From contig NZ_JABXYX010000003.1 of NCBI RefSeq assembly GCF_017982655.1, positions 1 through 64,000 of the forward strand: DNA of 64,000 nucleotides, given 5' to 3'. Below the pieces are notes generated by a model. That model made no database searches and was not told the DNA's origin. It saw only the letters and a program-made list of their open reading frames with translations. The position numbers were made by a program, and so were the translations under genes. The stretch is from Brasilonema sp. CT11 (lineage in GTDB: Bacteria > Cyanobacteriota > Cyanobacteriia > Cyanobacteriales > Nostocaceae). This document shows, piece after piece, positions 8,896 through 18,059 of the stretch; the stretch's first letter is position 1; the number at the start of each line of letters is the position of its first letter.

Positions 8896-9492
8896 ATGAA
8901 TAATGAACTCTGGTTTCGTCCCTTTGTTTGGATGGACTACCGATTAGCAGTCTTATTTGCAGTGATTATCCCAATCATTCTGTTAATTTGGGCATATGTA
9001 GAAAAAGCTGAAGGAATACAACGCTTGCTCACGATTTACTGGCGAGTCGCAAGTTTATTGGCAATTACCGTGTACTTAATGATTGCGGGCTTTGGAGTAA
9101 GTTTTATTTCAGGGCTGATTGGTCTGATTTTGATTCCTATTTCTCTGTGGTTCTGGGTGGATCTCAATGATGAAATCGAATATCAGTCAAATGGCCCTTT
9201 AAAGCTGCTTTTTACCTCCTGGCGTTGGGCTACGACTGTATATTGTATTTTGAGCGCAATTGCCTTTATACCTTTTGTCGGTTGTGGTTTTTCCTCAAGT
9301 GCGACCGCAACTCCTTATTGTCGCGTTTGGCTTGAAGCTCCACTACTATTTAAAGATTATTTCCATCCCAACTCCAAACCTGCCTTTCTCGGCTTTCTGG
9401 GTATCGTTGGTTTAATTATTTATGTGCTTTACTTAAGTTACTTCGTCGTCGTTAAACTAGGTAAGCAGGGACGCTCAGCAACACCGCAGTAG
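8896..9492 (+). CDS. DUF3177-like membrane protein
   Basis: An integral membrane protein of about 198 residues with roughly five hydrophobic segments: near the N-terminus (LAVLFAVIIPIILLIWAYV), a pair around 50-90, one around 115-135, and a last one near the C-terminus (FLGFLGIVGLIIYVLYLSY). The opening WFRPFVWMDYRLAVLF and the placement near guaA fit the cyanobacterial DUF3177 family, whose function is not known. A longer reading starts with TTG at 8875. I prefer ATG at 8896 because the family signature begins right after it, although neither start has a clear Shine-Dalgarno sequence. Confidence 0.75.
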   Translation: MNNELWFRPFVWMDYRLAVLFAVIIPIILLIWAYVEKAEGIQRLLTIYWRVASLLAITVYLMIAGFGVSFISGLIGLILIPISLWFWVDLNDEIEYQSNGPLKLLFTSWRWATTVYCILSAIAFIPFVGCGFSSSATATPYCRVWLEAPLLFKDYFHPNSKPAFLGFLGIVGLIIYVLYLSYFVVVKLGKQGRSATPQ

Positions 9493-9585
9493 CTAAAAAA
9501 AAACATAGGGAACGCTTAACGCTTAACAGGGAATAGGCAACAGGGAATAGGGAAGAAGGGAGATGATGTTTCTTTCATTGATAGC

Positions 9586-9833
9586 ACTTACGCAAAACAG
9601 ATCCCCCAACCCCTTTTCCAAGGGGGCTTTTAAGATTCCACCCTTTGCAAGGGGAGCCAGTGCGTTGGGGAGGACAGTGCCGTGGGCGGGTTTCCCGACT
9701 TGAGGCACCTGTCCGTTGAGCCAGTACTGCAGGAAGGTTTCCCGACAGAGGTATCTGGCATCCGGCGAGCCGCGCTTGTTGCACCTGGCGTGCGCGAGGG
9801 AGGTTCGAGGTTTTGAGTTTTCAGTGCGTAAGT
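9586..9833. mobile_element. MITE-like element, 248 bp
   Basis: The stretch is bounded by perfect 9-bp terminal inverted repeats ACTTACGCA (9586-9594) and TGCGTAAGT (9825-9833). ACTTACGCA-type ends are common on cyanobacterial non-autonomous elements. It is richer in G+C than its surroundings and carries the CCAACCCCTTTTCCAAGGGG hairpin motif. Minus-strand open frames across it are incidental, and no transposase is encoded. Just before it (about 9517-9555) lie GGGAATAGG short tandem repeats. Confidence 0.65.
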
Positions 9834-9906
9834 CCTGATTCATAAAGAGTGGTGCGCCACCCGTGGGGCTGCTTATCAGAAACATTAATGACACGTCATT
9901 TTTAAA

Positions 9907-10206
9907 ATGAACAATTCTATCAGCAAGCGCTTGGAACAATATACTGTCAAACGTCCCCAAGAAGTCCTGCTTGTGAGTCTGGAAATTGCGGGTGAGGAAG
10001 ACCAAATTGCAATTTTTAAAGGCTTTTCTAGCTCTTTGACGCGCCCAACAGCCTTTGATCCCGATGTTCCTGTGCTGCAAGATCAAGCAAAAATTATCAA
10101 AATTGACCGCGTAGCCAGTCCTTATAATCCGGAAGCACCCCGCTACATTCAACAAGGACTTTCTTGGGACAATATGCAAGTCCTGTTGTCACAAATGGGA
10201 GTTTGA
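9907..10206 (+). CDS. Conserved cyanobacterial protein of unknown function, upstream of guaA
   Basis: A soluble protein of 99 residues with no signal peptide or membrane segment. Its composition (EEVLLVSLEIAG-like opening, PTAFDPDVPVL, and a C-terminal SWDNMQVLLSQMGV) looks like a compact folded domain. I recall similar small proteins in cyanobacteria and chloroplasts but cannot name the family with confidence. A longer open frame on the opposite strand (9523-10179) crosses the MITE and has no domain character, so I read this strand as coding. It lies 250 bases upstream of guaA in the same direction. Confidence 0.72.
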   Translation: MNNSISKRLEQYTVKRPQEVLLVSLEIAGEEDQIAIFKGFSSSLTRPTAFDPDVPVLQDQAKIIKIDRVASPYNPEAPRYIQQGLSWDNMQVLLSQMGV

Positions 10207-10300
10207 TAATAGCAAAATTATGTTAATTTATTATAAATAATCTTAAGATTCACCAATCAGGCTATAATATTTTACCAATCTAAGGTTAGTTTTTCTTCTT

Positions 10301-10404
10301 AATACCATTTACACATAACTATCGGCTAAGCAGACGCATTCAAAGTCGCGTGTGCAGAGGGTTTATATTACCATCACAGCCTGACAACGCAGAGAAATGG
10401 TATT
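10301..10404. mobile_element. MITE-like element, 104 bp
   Basis: Perfect 10-bp terminal inverted repeats AATACCATTT (10301-10310) and AAATGGTATT (10395-10404) enclose 84 bases including the repeat fragment AGTCGCGTGTGCAGAGGGTT. TTCTT occurs just outside both ends, directly on the left and one base away on the right, and may be a target-site duplication. The element sits 53 bases before guaA and could affect its leader. Confidence 0.6.
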
Positions 10405-10456
10405 GTTCTTAACCTGATAAGCGACAATTTCTTCTTACACTCACATCTTCCCTGCC

Positions 10457-12079
10457 ATGAACACTGCGGTGACTCTACCAACAGAACAAGCGCCTGAAAA
10501 AGTTGAATCTTTAAGGCCGCTTAATCGCCAAATGATTGTTATTCTCGATTTCGGTTCTCAGTATTCTGAACTGATTGCCCGCCGAGTTCGTGAAACCCAA
10601 GTATATTCTGAAGTCCTTTCTTATCGCACCACAGCTGAACAACTACGTCAACTCAATCCTAAGGGGATTATCCTTTCTGGAGGTCCCAATTCAGTTTATG
10701 ACAATGGTGCTCCCCGGTGTGACCCAGAAATCTGGAATATGGGACTTCCGATTTTAGGTGTGTGCTACGGTATGCAACTGATGGTGCAACAGCTAGGCGG
10801 GGAAGTGGCAAAGGCTGACCGGGGTGAGTATGGTAAAGCGTCACTCTATATAGATGATCCCACAGATTTGCTCACCAATGTTGAAGATGGTACGACGATG
10901 TGGATGAGCCACGCAGACTCTATCACTCAGATGCCAGAACAATTTGAATTACTGGCACATACGGAAAATACTCCGTGTGCAGCTATTGCTGATCACGACA
11001 AGAAACTTTACGGCGTCCAATTCCATCCAGAAGTAGTGCATTCTGTTGGTGGTATAGCTTTAATCCGTAACTTTGTATACCATATCTGCGAGTGTGAACC
11101 TACTTGGACAACTATCGCTTTTGTGGAAGAAGCTATTCGAGAAATCCGCGCCAGAGTTGGCGATAAACGTGTGCTGTTGGCGCTTTCTGGAGGAGTCGAT
11201 TCTTCTACCTTGGCATTCTTGCTGCATAAAGCTATTGGGGATAAGTTGACTTGTGTTTTTATCGACCAAGGCTTTATGCGAAAATATGAGCCAGAACGAC
11301 TGATCAAACTGTTCCAAGAACAATTTCACATTCCAGTAGAATATGTCAACGCTAGGGAACGGTTCCTTTCTTCACTATCTGGCATTACTGACCCCGAAGA
11401 AAAACGTCGTATAATTGGGCATGGATTTATCAGTGCTTTTGAGGAAACATCCAGACGCCTCGGACCTTTTGATTATTTAGCTCAAGGCACGCTTTATCCA
11501 GATGTTATTGAATCTGCTAATACCAATGTTGACCCACAAACTGGAGAACGGGTGGCGGTGAAAATCAAAAGCCATCACAACGTTGGTGGATTGCCCAAAG
11601 ACTTGCGATTCAAACTGGTGGAACCGTTACGGAAACTGTTCAAAGATGAAGTCCGTAAAGTAGGACGTGCTATTGGTTTACCAGAAGAAATTGTCCAACG
11701 GCATCCTTTTCCTGGACCGGGTTTAGCGATTCGCATTATAGGCGAAATTACTGCCGAAAGGTTAAATATTTTACGTGATGCAGACTTAATTGTGCGTCAA
11801 GAAATTAACAAACGTGATTTGTATCACGATTACTGGCAAGCATTTGCTGTGTTACTACCAATTCGCAGTGTAGGTGTTATGGGCGACCAACGTACTTATG
11901 CTTTCCCCATCGTTTTGCGGATTGTCACTAGTGAAGATGGTATGACTGCTGACTGGGCGCGTGTGCCTTATGATGTCTTAGAAGTGATTTCTAACCGGAT
12001 TGTGAATGAAGTCAAAGGTGTTAACCGAGTGGTTTATGATATCACATCCAAGCCGCCTGGAACTATTGAGTGGGAGTAG
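10457..12079 (+). CDS. guaA: GMP synthase (glutamine-hydrolysing)
   Basis: GuaA converts XMP to GMP using ATP and glutamine, the last step of guanine nucleotide synthesis. The 540-residue protein has an N-terminal class I glutamine amidotransferase domain with catalytic Cys103 (GVCYGMQ), His190 and Glu192 (FHPEVVHS). The ATP pyrophosphatase domain follows with the PP-loop SGGVDSS (244-250). The C-terminal dimerisation domain ends in the conserved [13 protein letters not shown]. The length is normal, with a short N-terminal extension of about 20 residues typical of cyanobacterial members. A terminator-like hairpin follows. Confidence 0.97.
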   Translation: MNTAVTLPTEQAPEKVESLRPLNRQMIVILDFGSQYSELIARRVRETQVYSEVLSYRTTAEQLRQLNPKGIILSGGPNSVYDNGAPRCDPEIWNMGLPILGVCYGMQLMVQQLGGEVAKADRGEYGKASLYIDDPTDLLTNVEDGTTMWMSHADSITQMPEQFELLAHTENTPCAAIADHDKKLYGVQFHPEVVHSVGGIALIRNFVYHICECEPTWTTIAFVEEAIREIRARVGDKRVLLALSGGVDSSTLAFLLHKAIGDKLTCVFIDQGFMRKYEPERLIKLFQEQFHIPVEYVNARERFLSSLSGITDPEEKRRIIGHGFISAFEETSRRLGPFDYLAQGTLYPDVIESANTNVDPQTGERVAVKIKSHHNVGGLPKDLRFKLVEPLRKLFKDEVRKVGRAIGLPEEIVQRHPFPGPGLAIRIIGEITAERLNILRDADLIVRQEINKRDLYHDYWQAFAVLLPIRSVGVMGDQRTYAFPIVLRIVTSEDGMTADWARVPYDVLEVISNRIVNEVKGVNRVVYDITSKPPGTIEWE

Positions 12080-12156
12080 TTTCAAATGCCCACCTGATTT
12101 GTTTTTTGCACCAGCAAGTAGCCAAGTGTAAAACCTCACCCTGCCCTATCGGGCAT

Positions 12157-12190
12157 CCCTCTCCTTCATAAGGAGAGGGAAAAATTTTTA
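12157..12190 (+). terminator. Probable guaA terminator
   Basis: CCCTCTCCTT (12157-12166) and AAGGAGAGGG (12170-12179) form a perfect 10-bp stem with a 3-base loop, followed by AAAAATTTTT. A smaller hairpin TGCCC/GGGCA (12142-12155) precedes it. The sequence belongs to a widespread repeat family (ACCTCACCC...CCCTCTCC), and a related hairpin appears at 56360-56393. Confidence 0.65.
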
Positions 12191-12204
12191 CGCATCAATA
12201 AAGG

Positions 12205-12736
12205 CTAAAAGGAAACATGGTTCGACTGGTAGGCTGGTGGTTCGACGTGAATCAAAATTCTAACTGGGCTGAAGCGTTCTTCTAGTCACTTTTCCACTTC
12301 TTCGGTGATGCGGTGGGCAGTTTCTACCTCAGGTGCATCGACTATTAAATGCATTTCGATGAAGACTTGACGAGCAACAACACCACGAGAAGCAATATCA
12401 TGACAGTTAACGACACCAGGAACAGAAAGGACGATCGCATCAATGACTTCTGGGGCGATTGCCTACGGCAGAGCTACGCTTAACGCCATCCTATCAACAA
12501 GCCAAGGTAAATTTTCTTTTAAAACTGTCCAGCCACTCCAAAATACCAACAAAGCAACTGGAAAAGCCAAAATCAAATCTAGCCATTGAAAACCTAGCCA
12601 TACACCAATCAAACCAGCAAGCACAGCAGATGTCGCTCATAGTATGCTTGGCGTCAGCAATCAAAATTGGGCTTTTAACTCGTTTTCCAACAGTACGTTC
12701 ATAATACGCAACAAAAATATTTACACGCTGATTCAC
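12205..12736 (-). pseudogene. Cation diffusion facilitator (CDF) efflux pump, pseudogene
   Basis: Minus-strand translation matches the CDF family of Zn/Co/Cd efflux proteins: FVAYYERTVGKRVKSPIL, ADAKHTMSDI, then in another frame LIGVWLGFQWLDLILAFPVA and WSGWTVLKENLPWLVDRM, and a cytoplasmic domain with VVNCHDIASRGV and VFIEMHL. Four lesions are visible. The first half of the protein is missing at 12736, where unrelated hairpin sequence begins. A frameshift lies near 12637. A 24-base interspersed repeat (12461-12484) brings in a TAG. A TGA nonsense codon lies at 12286-12288. The gene cannot give a working pump. Normal CDF proteins have about 300 residues. Confidence 0.85.
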
Positions 12737-12759
12737 GCGGGAGCATGGTAGCCCCAAAC

Positions 12760-12800
12760 TAAATTTATCCATCAATTAAATGAATTGATGGATAAATTTA
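12760..12800. repeat. Perfect 18-bp stem-loop at the pseudogene break
   Basis: TAAATTTATCCATCAATT (12760-12777) and its exact inverse complement (12783-12800) flank a 5-base loop. It lies beyond the truncated end of the CDF pseudogene and 51 bases before the first CRISPR repeat. Upstream, ATTCACGCGGGA (12731-12742) also occurs in the loop region of the hairpin at 21419-21454. This suggests a non-autonomous, palindrome-ended element. Confidence 0.75.
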
Positions 12801-12851
12801 CGTTCACTAACAACACACTGACTTCCCGCTTCCAGAAGTAAAGCTGTATTT

Positions 12852-14351
12852 GTTTCAATCCCTAATAGGGAGTAAGAGAAATTTCAACAAGGTAAGCCCA
12901 CCATGATCGCGCACGTACAAAACGTTTCAATCCCTAATAGGGAGTAAGAGAAATTTCAACTCTAGACAAGTTAGATTAGTTGCATGAGAACAAAAGGTTT
13001 CAATCCCTAATAGGGAGTAAGAGAAATTTCAACATTATCAGTAGGTTCATCTATCTTTTTAGTTGTTTCAATCCCTAATAGGGAGTAAGAGAAATTTCAA
13101 CTTGATTGAAAAAATTTAAAGCCATCTGCAAATTAGTTTCAATCCCTAATAGGGAGTAAGAGAAATTTCAACGACAGATAGCGCTTGTATCGGAATCAAT
13201 TAAAAAGTTTCAATCCCTAATAGGGAGTAAGAGAAATTTCAACGAAGTCTCCGCGTTTTTCCCTTTGGGTATGTCACCAAGTTTCAATCCCTAATAGGGA
13301 GTAAGAGAAATTTCAACGCTCGTATTACCATTACTTCCGCCGCCACTGAATGTTTCAATCCCTAATAGGGAGTAAGAGAAATTTCAACAATATTCCCCTC
13401 CCCTCAAATATTAGTCAAATACTTTCAGTTTCAATCCCTAATAGGGAGTAAGAGAAATTTCAACAAAAATTGCAAAGATGTTATTGATAACTTTGGTGAA
13501 TCTAGTTTCAATCCCTAATAGGGAGTAAGAGAAATTTCAACGAATACAAGATCGTTTTTTGTTGATACCTTCATTCGTTTCAATCCCTAATAGGGAGTAA
13601 GAGAAATTTCAACTTAATATCACCTGACCGGATACCAGCTAATCGATGTTTCAATCCCTAATAGGGAGTAAGAGAAATTTCAACACGGCGACCCGCAGCG
13701 ATTGGAAGGAAGACACAGCAGTTTCAATCCCTAATAGGGAGTAAGAGAAATTTCAACTAAAATCTTCTACATTGTCCCCTAATATTAAATAAGTTTCAAT
13801 CCCTAATAGGGAGTAAGAGAAATTTCAACAACCTAGTTTCGGGTTTTAATTCGCGTACTTACCTTGTTTCAATCCCTAATAGGGAGTAAGAGAAATTTCA
13901 ACTTACCACAACTCGGATCGCGAGCGCTTTGCAGCTTAACCCGGTTTCAATCCCTAATAGGGAGTAAGAGAAATTTCAACATTGCTTCTCACCGAGCAAG
14001 ATATGTATAGGCGTCTCAAGTTTCAATCCCTAATAGGGAGTAAGAGAAATTTCAACACAAGCCAGTATGGAAGCAGCTAGTCAAAATGCTGGTTTCAATC
14101 CCTAATAGGGAGTAAGAGAAATTTCAACCTACCGGAGATTCAAAGCTTTTTTAAAGAGCTTTGGGTTTCAATCCCTAATAGGGAGTAAGAGAAATTTCAA
14201 CTACAATAGTATAGCTCTTATTGTTTAGAATTGCGTGTTTCAATCCCTAATAGGGAGTAAGAGAAATTTCAACGTACCCCATCCCGACCACATAGCAAGG
14301 GTGTCCAACCATATGTTTCAATCCCTAATAGGGAGTAAGAGAAATTTCAAC
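12852..14351 (-). CRISPR. CRISPR array, 21 repeats of 37 bp, 20 spacers
   Basis: A 37-bp repeat opening GTTTCAATCCCTAATAGGGA on the plus strand occurs 21 times, at 12852, 12924, 12997, 13065, 13136, 13207, 13281, 13352, 13428, 13505, 13577, 13648, 13721, 13793, 13866, 13944, 14020, 14092, 14165, 14237 and 14315. All copies I read are identical, including both ends. Spacers are about 31-41 bp. On the minus strand the repeat ends in ATTGAAAC, the canonical 5' handle of type I/III crRNAs, with a CCCTATTAGGG stem. The array is therefore probably transcribed leftward from a leader at its right end. There are no cas genes in the window, so processing must rely on Cas proteins encoded elsewhere. The subtype cannot be set from the repeat alone. 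Confidence 0.98.
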
Positions 14352-14500
14352 TGCGGTATTCACAAAACTGCACTATATAAGGTTTTCAAGGTTCTAAATC
14401 GCGGATGATCTAATGATATCATCAAAAAAAGTAAATTTATTGACATCAAATAGCTAAAATCCAGTCTATGTAAGGGGCGCGGATGTCTTGAAGCAAATAT
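14352..14500 (-). promoter_or_regulatory. Probable CRISPR leader
   Basis: The AT-rich sequence right of the last repeat contains, read on the minus strand, GAACCTTGAAAACCTTATAT close to the array. This resembles the CCTTGAAAA motif I recall from cyanobacterial CRISPR leaders. A TGATATCA palindrome with an adjacent A-tract lies at 14413-14430. The left flank of the array has hairpin/mobile sequence instead, which supports this end as the leader and the newest spacers as those near 14300. Confidence 0.65.
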
Positions 14501-14657
14501 TGCCCGAAATTCTTGTACTCTAAGCACTCCAGTCATTTTTTGCTTAACCTTTCTTTTTACACCTACCCATCCGCGCATTCGGCTAGAAAAAACGTGTTAT
14601 CACCACGTTGTTTATCACCAATACGCTTTACCAAAACAGTAAGCATATAGGATGGAA

Positions 14658-16724
14658 TTACATTGAATTCGCCGTAGGTTGGGCTTCTTGATAAATAATT
14701 TCCTGAAACTGAATCACGTCTCTAAGAGGATCAGCATGAAGGACTTTCACTAAAATCTGTTCGCCCAAATTCACAGAACGTTTAAATAACATCGGCAACT
14801 GTAAGCCTAAATCTTCTAACAAAATCAGCGCTAAGCCACTGTCTTCTCTCAACCACATCAGCACTGTTGTTTCCCAAATTTCATCAGGCTGACGGCGCAG
14901 ATACTCTAAAGCCCAATATCTATTTGTTTGCCGTTCTACCATTGTCACCTCTTGGGTGATTGAAGATACGGTCATCATGACTTGTTTCAATTGTTCCGCT
15001 GAAAAGGGCAACACTTCACCACGTAAGTGTGCTTTAAGTTGAAAGTGAGTCAGTAAATCACTATAGCGACGGATGGGAGAAGTGGCTTGGGTGTAAGTGT
15101 CTAAACCTAAACCAGAATGACGCACGGGGGTTATGCTCATTTCGCTCTTAGGCATACAACGACGCATCGCGCAAGCCCGGACAAATCCTGCTGGCATCTG
15201 TAACAATTCTTGCTCAGGAGGTAACTCGGGCTGTGGTTGACCGCGAAAGGGCAACGGAATGTTATACTTTTGACCGTAGCGAGCAGCAACTTCGCCAGCA
15301 ACAATCATCATCTCGGCTACCAATTGCCGTGATGTGGAGTCTTGTAATATATCGATGCTGATATTGTCGCCTTTGACTTTAATCATTGCCTCGGGCATGT
15401 TGATGCTGATTGCTCCTTGAGAATACCGCCAAGCTTTACGTCGTCGTGCCCAATTGGCGATCGCCGCAATTTCTGATTCTGCCTCCACGCCCAAATCCAA
15501 TACTTCGTCAACATCTTCGTAAGTCAGGCGATAGGTTGGTTTAATAAAACTTGGATGGATGGTGTAATCTTCTACTGCCCCGCTGTCATCTAAAATAATT
15601 CCAAAACTCAAGGCATAACAGATTTTTCCCTGCACCAAGCTCATCGGTCCTGTTGCCAGAATTTCAGGGAACATAGGAACCATGCCTGTCGGCAAATATA
15701 CCGTACTCCCTCGCTTTCTTGCGTCTAAATCTAACTCATCTTCTGGTATCAACCAGCGCGTCGGATCAGCAATATGCACCCACAACCGCTCTCTGCCATC
15801 GCCAAGCAATTCCCAACTTAGACCATCATCTATCTCGGTTGTACTTTCATCATCGATTGTGTACACCTTAAGATGAGTCAAATCCAGGCGGTTGACATCT
15901 CTGTCTGGTGGATGTGATTCCAATCGCTGTTGCGACACTTCTAATACCTTGCTAGCGAACTGTACCGGAATTGACGAACGACGTAAAAATAAGTTTTCAT
16001 AGGGACTCCAGCAACCCAAATCCACTAACAGTTGAAATGCTCCTTGGGGGGTTGCTGGACGTCCCAGCATATTCATCGTTTCCAAGACCAATGCTGGGGG
16101 AGGATAAGCACGAGCTAGGGAGTCATAGTTTAAGCCTACACGTACAATATCGGCAACTAACGCTGCATATTTTTCTATGGCTTCTAGGCGGTGGCGATCA
16201 TAACGTTGCCACTCTACTGGTTCACCTTTGAGCGCCTGTTCTACTCTAGCCAGAAATTCCTGCTGTCCTTTAGCTCTTAGTGCCTCTACCTCTAGTTGGT
16301 GTTTGCGTTCTGCCACTTGAGCTGCACTTCGCGGCTCGTAAGCGTCTCCCTTCTGTTTGAAGTAAATTTTATCATCTGATAATAAAAGATACGCAGCGTA
16401 GCAATGAGGTGCTTGTGATTCTGAAAATAGTAGATTTGCCATTTCACAAGGCGTCACTATTTCCCCATCTTCTACCAGCAATTCCCAAGCAACTTCTAGA
16501 CTGGAGGGGTCTAAATAAGGCTTGACTTCCTCCAAGAATCCGGAGATTTGTGAAGGTTTGTACGTCTCCCCAGTCACTGTGTACGCGACTTGCCGAGGTG
16601 CGAGACTGTGGGATTGACCACGTTCATCTACCACAAATAAACGAGTTTTGCCGTCTGGGCGATCTACTACACCCAAACGGCGATCGCTACCAACTCGAAA
16701 TTCAACTAGCGTCCCCTTCTCCAC
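14658..16724 (-). CDS. rnb: RNase II/RNase R family exoribonuclease
   Basis: A 3'-5' hydrolytic exoribonuclease for mRNA decay. The 688-residue protein has an N-terminal SH3/OB-like region (VEFRVGSDRRLGVVDRPDG), then a large RNB catalytic domain. The metal-binding stretch is YTIDDESTTEIDDGLSWE (about 290-307), and AGEVAARYGQ and ATSPIRRYSDLLTHFQLKAH (around 565-585) are also present. A short C-terminal S1-like part follows. The length suits the cyanobacterial short RNase II type rather than the longer RNase R. It lies 108 bases downstream of rpsR in the usual rpmG-rpsR-rnb order. The gap holds short TAACTCATCACTCTTAAC-type repeats. Confidence 0.93.
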   Translation of the reverse strand: MEKGTLVEFRVGSDRRLGVVDRPDGKTRLFVVDERGQSHSLAPRQVAYTVTGETYKPSQISGFLEEVKPYLDPSSLEVAWELLVEDGEIVTPCEMANLLFSESQAPHCYAAYLLLSDDKIYFKQKGDAYEPRSAAQVAERKHQLEVEALRAKGQQEFLARVEQALKGEPVEWQRYDRHRLEAIEKYAALVADIVRVGLNYDSLARAYPPPALVLETMNMLGRPATPQGAFQLLVDLGCWSPYENLFLRRSSIPVQFASKVLEVSQQRLESHPPDRDVNRLDLTHLKVYTIDDESTTEIDDGLSWELLGDGRERLWVHIADPTRWLIPEDELDLDARKRGSTVYLPTGMVPMFPEILATGPMSLVQGKICYALSFGIILDDSGAVEDYTIHPSFIKPTYRLTYEDVDEVLDLGVEAESEIAAIANWARRRKAWRYSQGAISINMPEAMIKVKGDNISIDILQDSTSRQLVAEMMIVAGEVAARYGQKYNIPLPFRGQPQPELPPEQELLQMPAGFVRACAMRRCMPKSEMSITPVRHSGLGLDTYTQATSPIRRYSDLLTHFQLKAHLRGEVLPFSAEQLKQVMMTVSSITQEVTMVERQTNRYWALEYLRRQPDEIWETTVLMWLREDSGLALILLEDLGLQLPMLFKRSVNLGEQILVKVLHADPLRDVIQFQEIIYQEAQPTANSM

Positions 16725-16832
16725 AAGCCTCGCAATGATTAATATTCAGAATTTTTATTTGAGATTTTAGTTATGAGTCAGGAGTTAGGAGTCAATTACT
16801 TATTACTCTTAACTCATCACTCTTAACTATTA

Positions 16833-17048
16833 TTAGCCTTCAGCATTGATAAACGGCAACAATGCCATAATACGAGCACGTTTTATTGATAGTGTCAACT
16901 CTCGCTGTTGCTGAGATGTCAGTCCAGTAATCCGTCGAGGTAAGATCTTGCCTCGCTCAGTGATAAACTTACGCAGCAAATCAACATCTTTGTAATCAAT
17001 TGGTTCTCCCGGCTTAATCGGGGATAGACGACGGCGGTAATAGCTCAT
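16833..17048 (-). CDS. rpsR: 30S ribosomal protein S18
   Basis: S18 of 71 residues is part of the platform of the small subunit, paired with S6. The signature [27 protein letters not shown] and the C-terminal [11 protein letters not shown] are diagnostic. It starts two bases after the rpmG stop (17051 to 17048), so the two ribosomal genes are probably co-transcribed and translationally coupled. Length and sequence are typical for cyanobacteria and chloroplasts. Confidence 0.98.
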   Translation of the reverse strand: MSYYRRRLSPIKPGEPIDYKDVDLLRKFITERGKILPRRITGLTSQQQRELTLSIKRARIMALLPFINAEG

Positions 17049-17050
17049 TG

Positions 17051-17245
17051 TTACTTAATTTCCTTGTGAACGGTATGTCTGTTGCAGTGTGTGCAGAACT
17101 TTTTCAGTTCTAGTCGATTGGTGGTGTTCCGACGATTCTTTGTCGTTGTATAACGCGAAACTCCAGGAGAACGCTTATCTGAATTTGTACGACACTCAGT
17201 ACATTCGAGTGTGATTATTATCCGGGCACCTTTACTCTTGGCCAT
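17051..17245 (-). CDS. rpmG: 50S ribosomal protein L33
   Basis: L33 of 64 residues near the E site of the large subunit. It keeps the cyanobacterial/plastid form with four zinc-ribbon cysteines: C-x-x-C in LECTECRT and C-x-x-C in [11 protein letters not shown], plus [18 protein letters not shown]. It is the first gene of the rpmG-rpsR-rnb cluster. Its upstream region is a block of short tandem repeats (17279-17426). Confidence 0.98.
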   Translation of the reverse strand: MAKSKGARIIITLECTECRTNSDKRSPGVSRYTTTKNRRNTTNRLELKKFCTHCNRHTVHKEIK

Positions 17246-17278
17246 AGTCTTACAAAAAGTTGATTTGGAGGAGAATCA

Positions 17279-17426
17279 CCAGTTCTCAGTTACCAGTTCT
17301 CAGTTACCAGTTCTCAGTTACCAGTTCTCAGGGAGGTCAAGAAATCGCTTCTTCTGTTCCCTGTTCCCTGTTGTCTGTTCCCTGTTATCTGTTCCCTGTT
17401 ATCTGTTCCCTGTTATCTGTTCCCTG
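17279..17426. repeat. Short tandemly repeated repetitive (STRR) sequences
   Basis: Two blocks occur. The first has 3.7 copies of a 14-mer CCAGTTCTCAGTTA (17279-17330). The second has heptad-based repeats of CTGTTCCCTGTTAT and CTGTTCC (17353-17426). Degenerate heptad repeats of this kind are a known hallmark of heterocystous cyanobacterial genomes. They occupy the intergenic space between rpmG and the RDD gene. Confidence 0.9.
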
Positions 17427-17444
17427 ATTTAACACAAATAGCAA

Positions 17445-17987
17445 TTATCTCATATTTCGCCGTCTTTTTTCAACTAACCGCTTAATTTTTATGTCAAGCG
17501 AATAGCCGCGACGCGACGAAACGACCATAGTCTTGGCATAGCGGTCATGCAAAGCTTGCCGCAGTTGGGTATCAGATAAAGCTGCACCACAGTCTATTGC
17601 CAAGGGAACAAATAGCAGTATAGCAGTGGGATTACGTATAATGTTACTCAGTGCGATCGAAACCAGAAGTGCGCCAAGTCCGATTATTCCTTCTCGCTTC
17701 AAAAGAGGTTGTAAATCAGGAACTCTACCTCGTTCGATTTCTAATACCTTGATATCAAAAGCATAGCGCCCTAAACTTTGCCCTTGATTGTTGTAAGGTA
17801 CAAGAATCCGTAAAATTACCCAAGCAATAGTAAAAACTAGTATCTGAACAATTTGCACACCGACTTGAGAACTTCCCAATAAGGAACTGACTATCCAGAC
17901 ACAAAGAAAATCAATGCCTGATGCCATTCCTCTTCGCCCAAAATCAACTTTAGGATAGTGTTTGGGAGGAACTTGTTCAATAGACAT
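17445..17987 (-). CDS. RDD family membrane protein
   Basis: A small integral membrane protein of 180 residues. The RDD motif is spread over FGRRGMASGIDFL (about 16-28), a transmembrane pair (about 28-60), and PYNNQGQSLGRYAFDIKVL (about 63-82), with further hydrophobic segments around 100-135. The C-terminal tail is basic and cytoplasmic (KIKRLVEKRRRNMR). The family has no firm function; some members affect ion tolerance or pilus/secretion systems. It stands alone next to the STRR block. Confidence 0.87.
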   Translation of the reverse strand: MSIEQVPPKHYPKVDFGRRGMASGIDFLCVWIVSSLLGSSQVGVQIVQILVFTIAWVILRILVPYNNQGQSLGRYAFDIKVLEIERGRVPDLQPLLKREGIIGLGALLVSIALSNIIRNPTAILLFVPLAIDCGAALSDTQLRQALHDRYAKTMVVSSRRGYSLDIKIKRLVEKRRRNMR

Positions 17988-18059
17988 ATTTAAGATGCGT
18001 ATTTAGAGGAAGTTTGGAGGTTGGTTTTGTTTTTCCCTCTAGTTTAATGTTAAAGTTAC

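Noticed and set aside
9523-10179. 218-codon open frame on the minus strand
   Set aside because: It crosses a MITE and the antisense of a conserved-looking plus-strand gene (9907-10206), and shows no domain or usable composition.
12852-14351. Self-targeting spacers against this window
   Set aside because: I compared spacers by eye with the surrounding genes and saw no convincing match; a proper search was not possible.
14360-14578. 72-codon frame in the CRISPR leader
   Set aside because: It overlaps the probable leader and a repeat-like segment and has no protein character.
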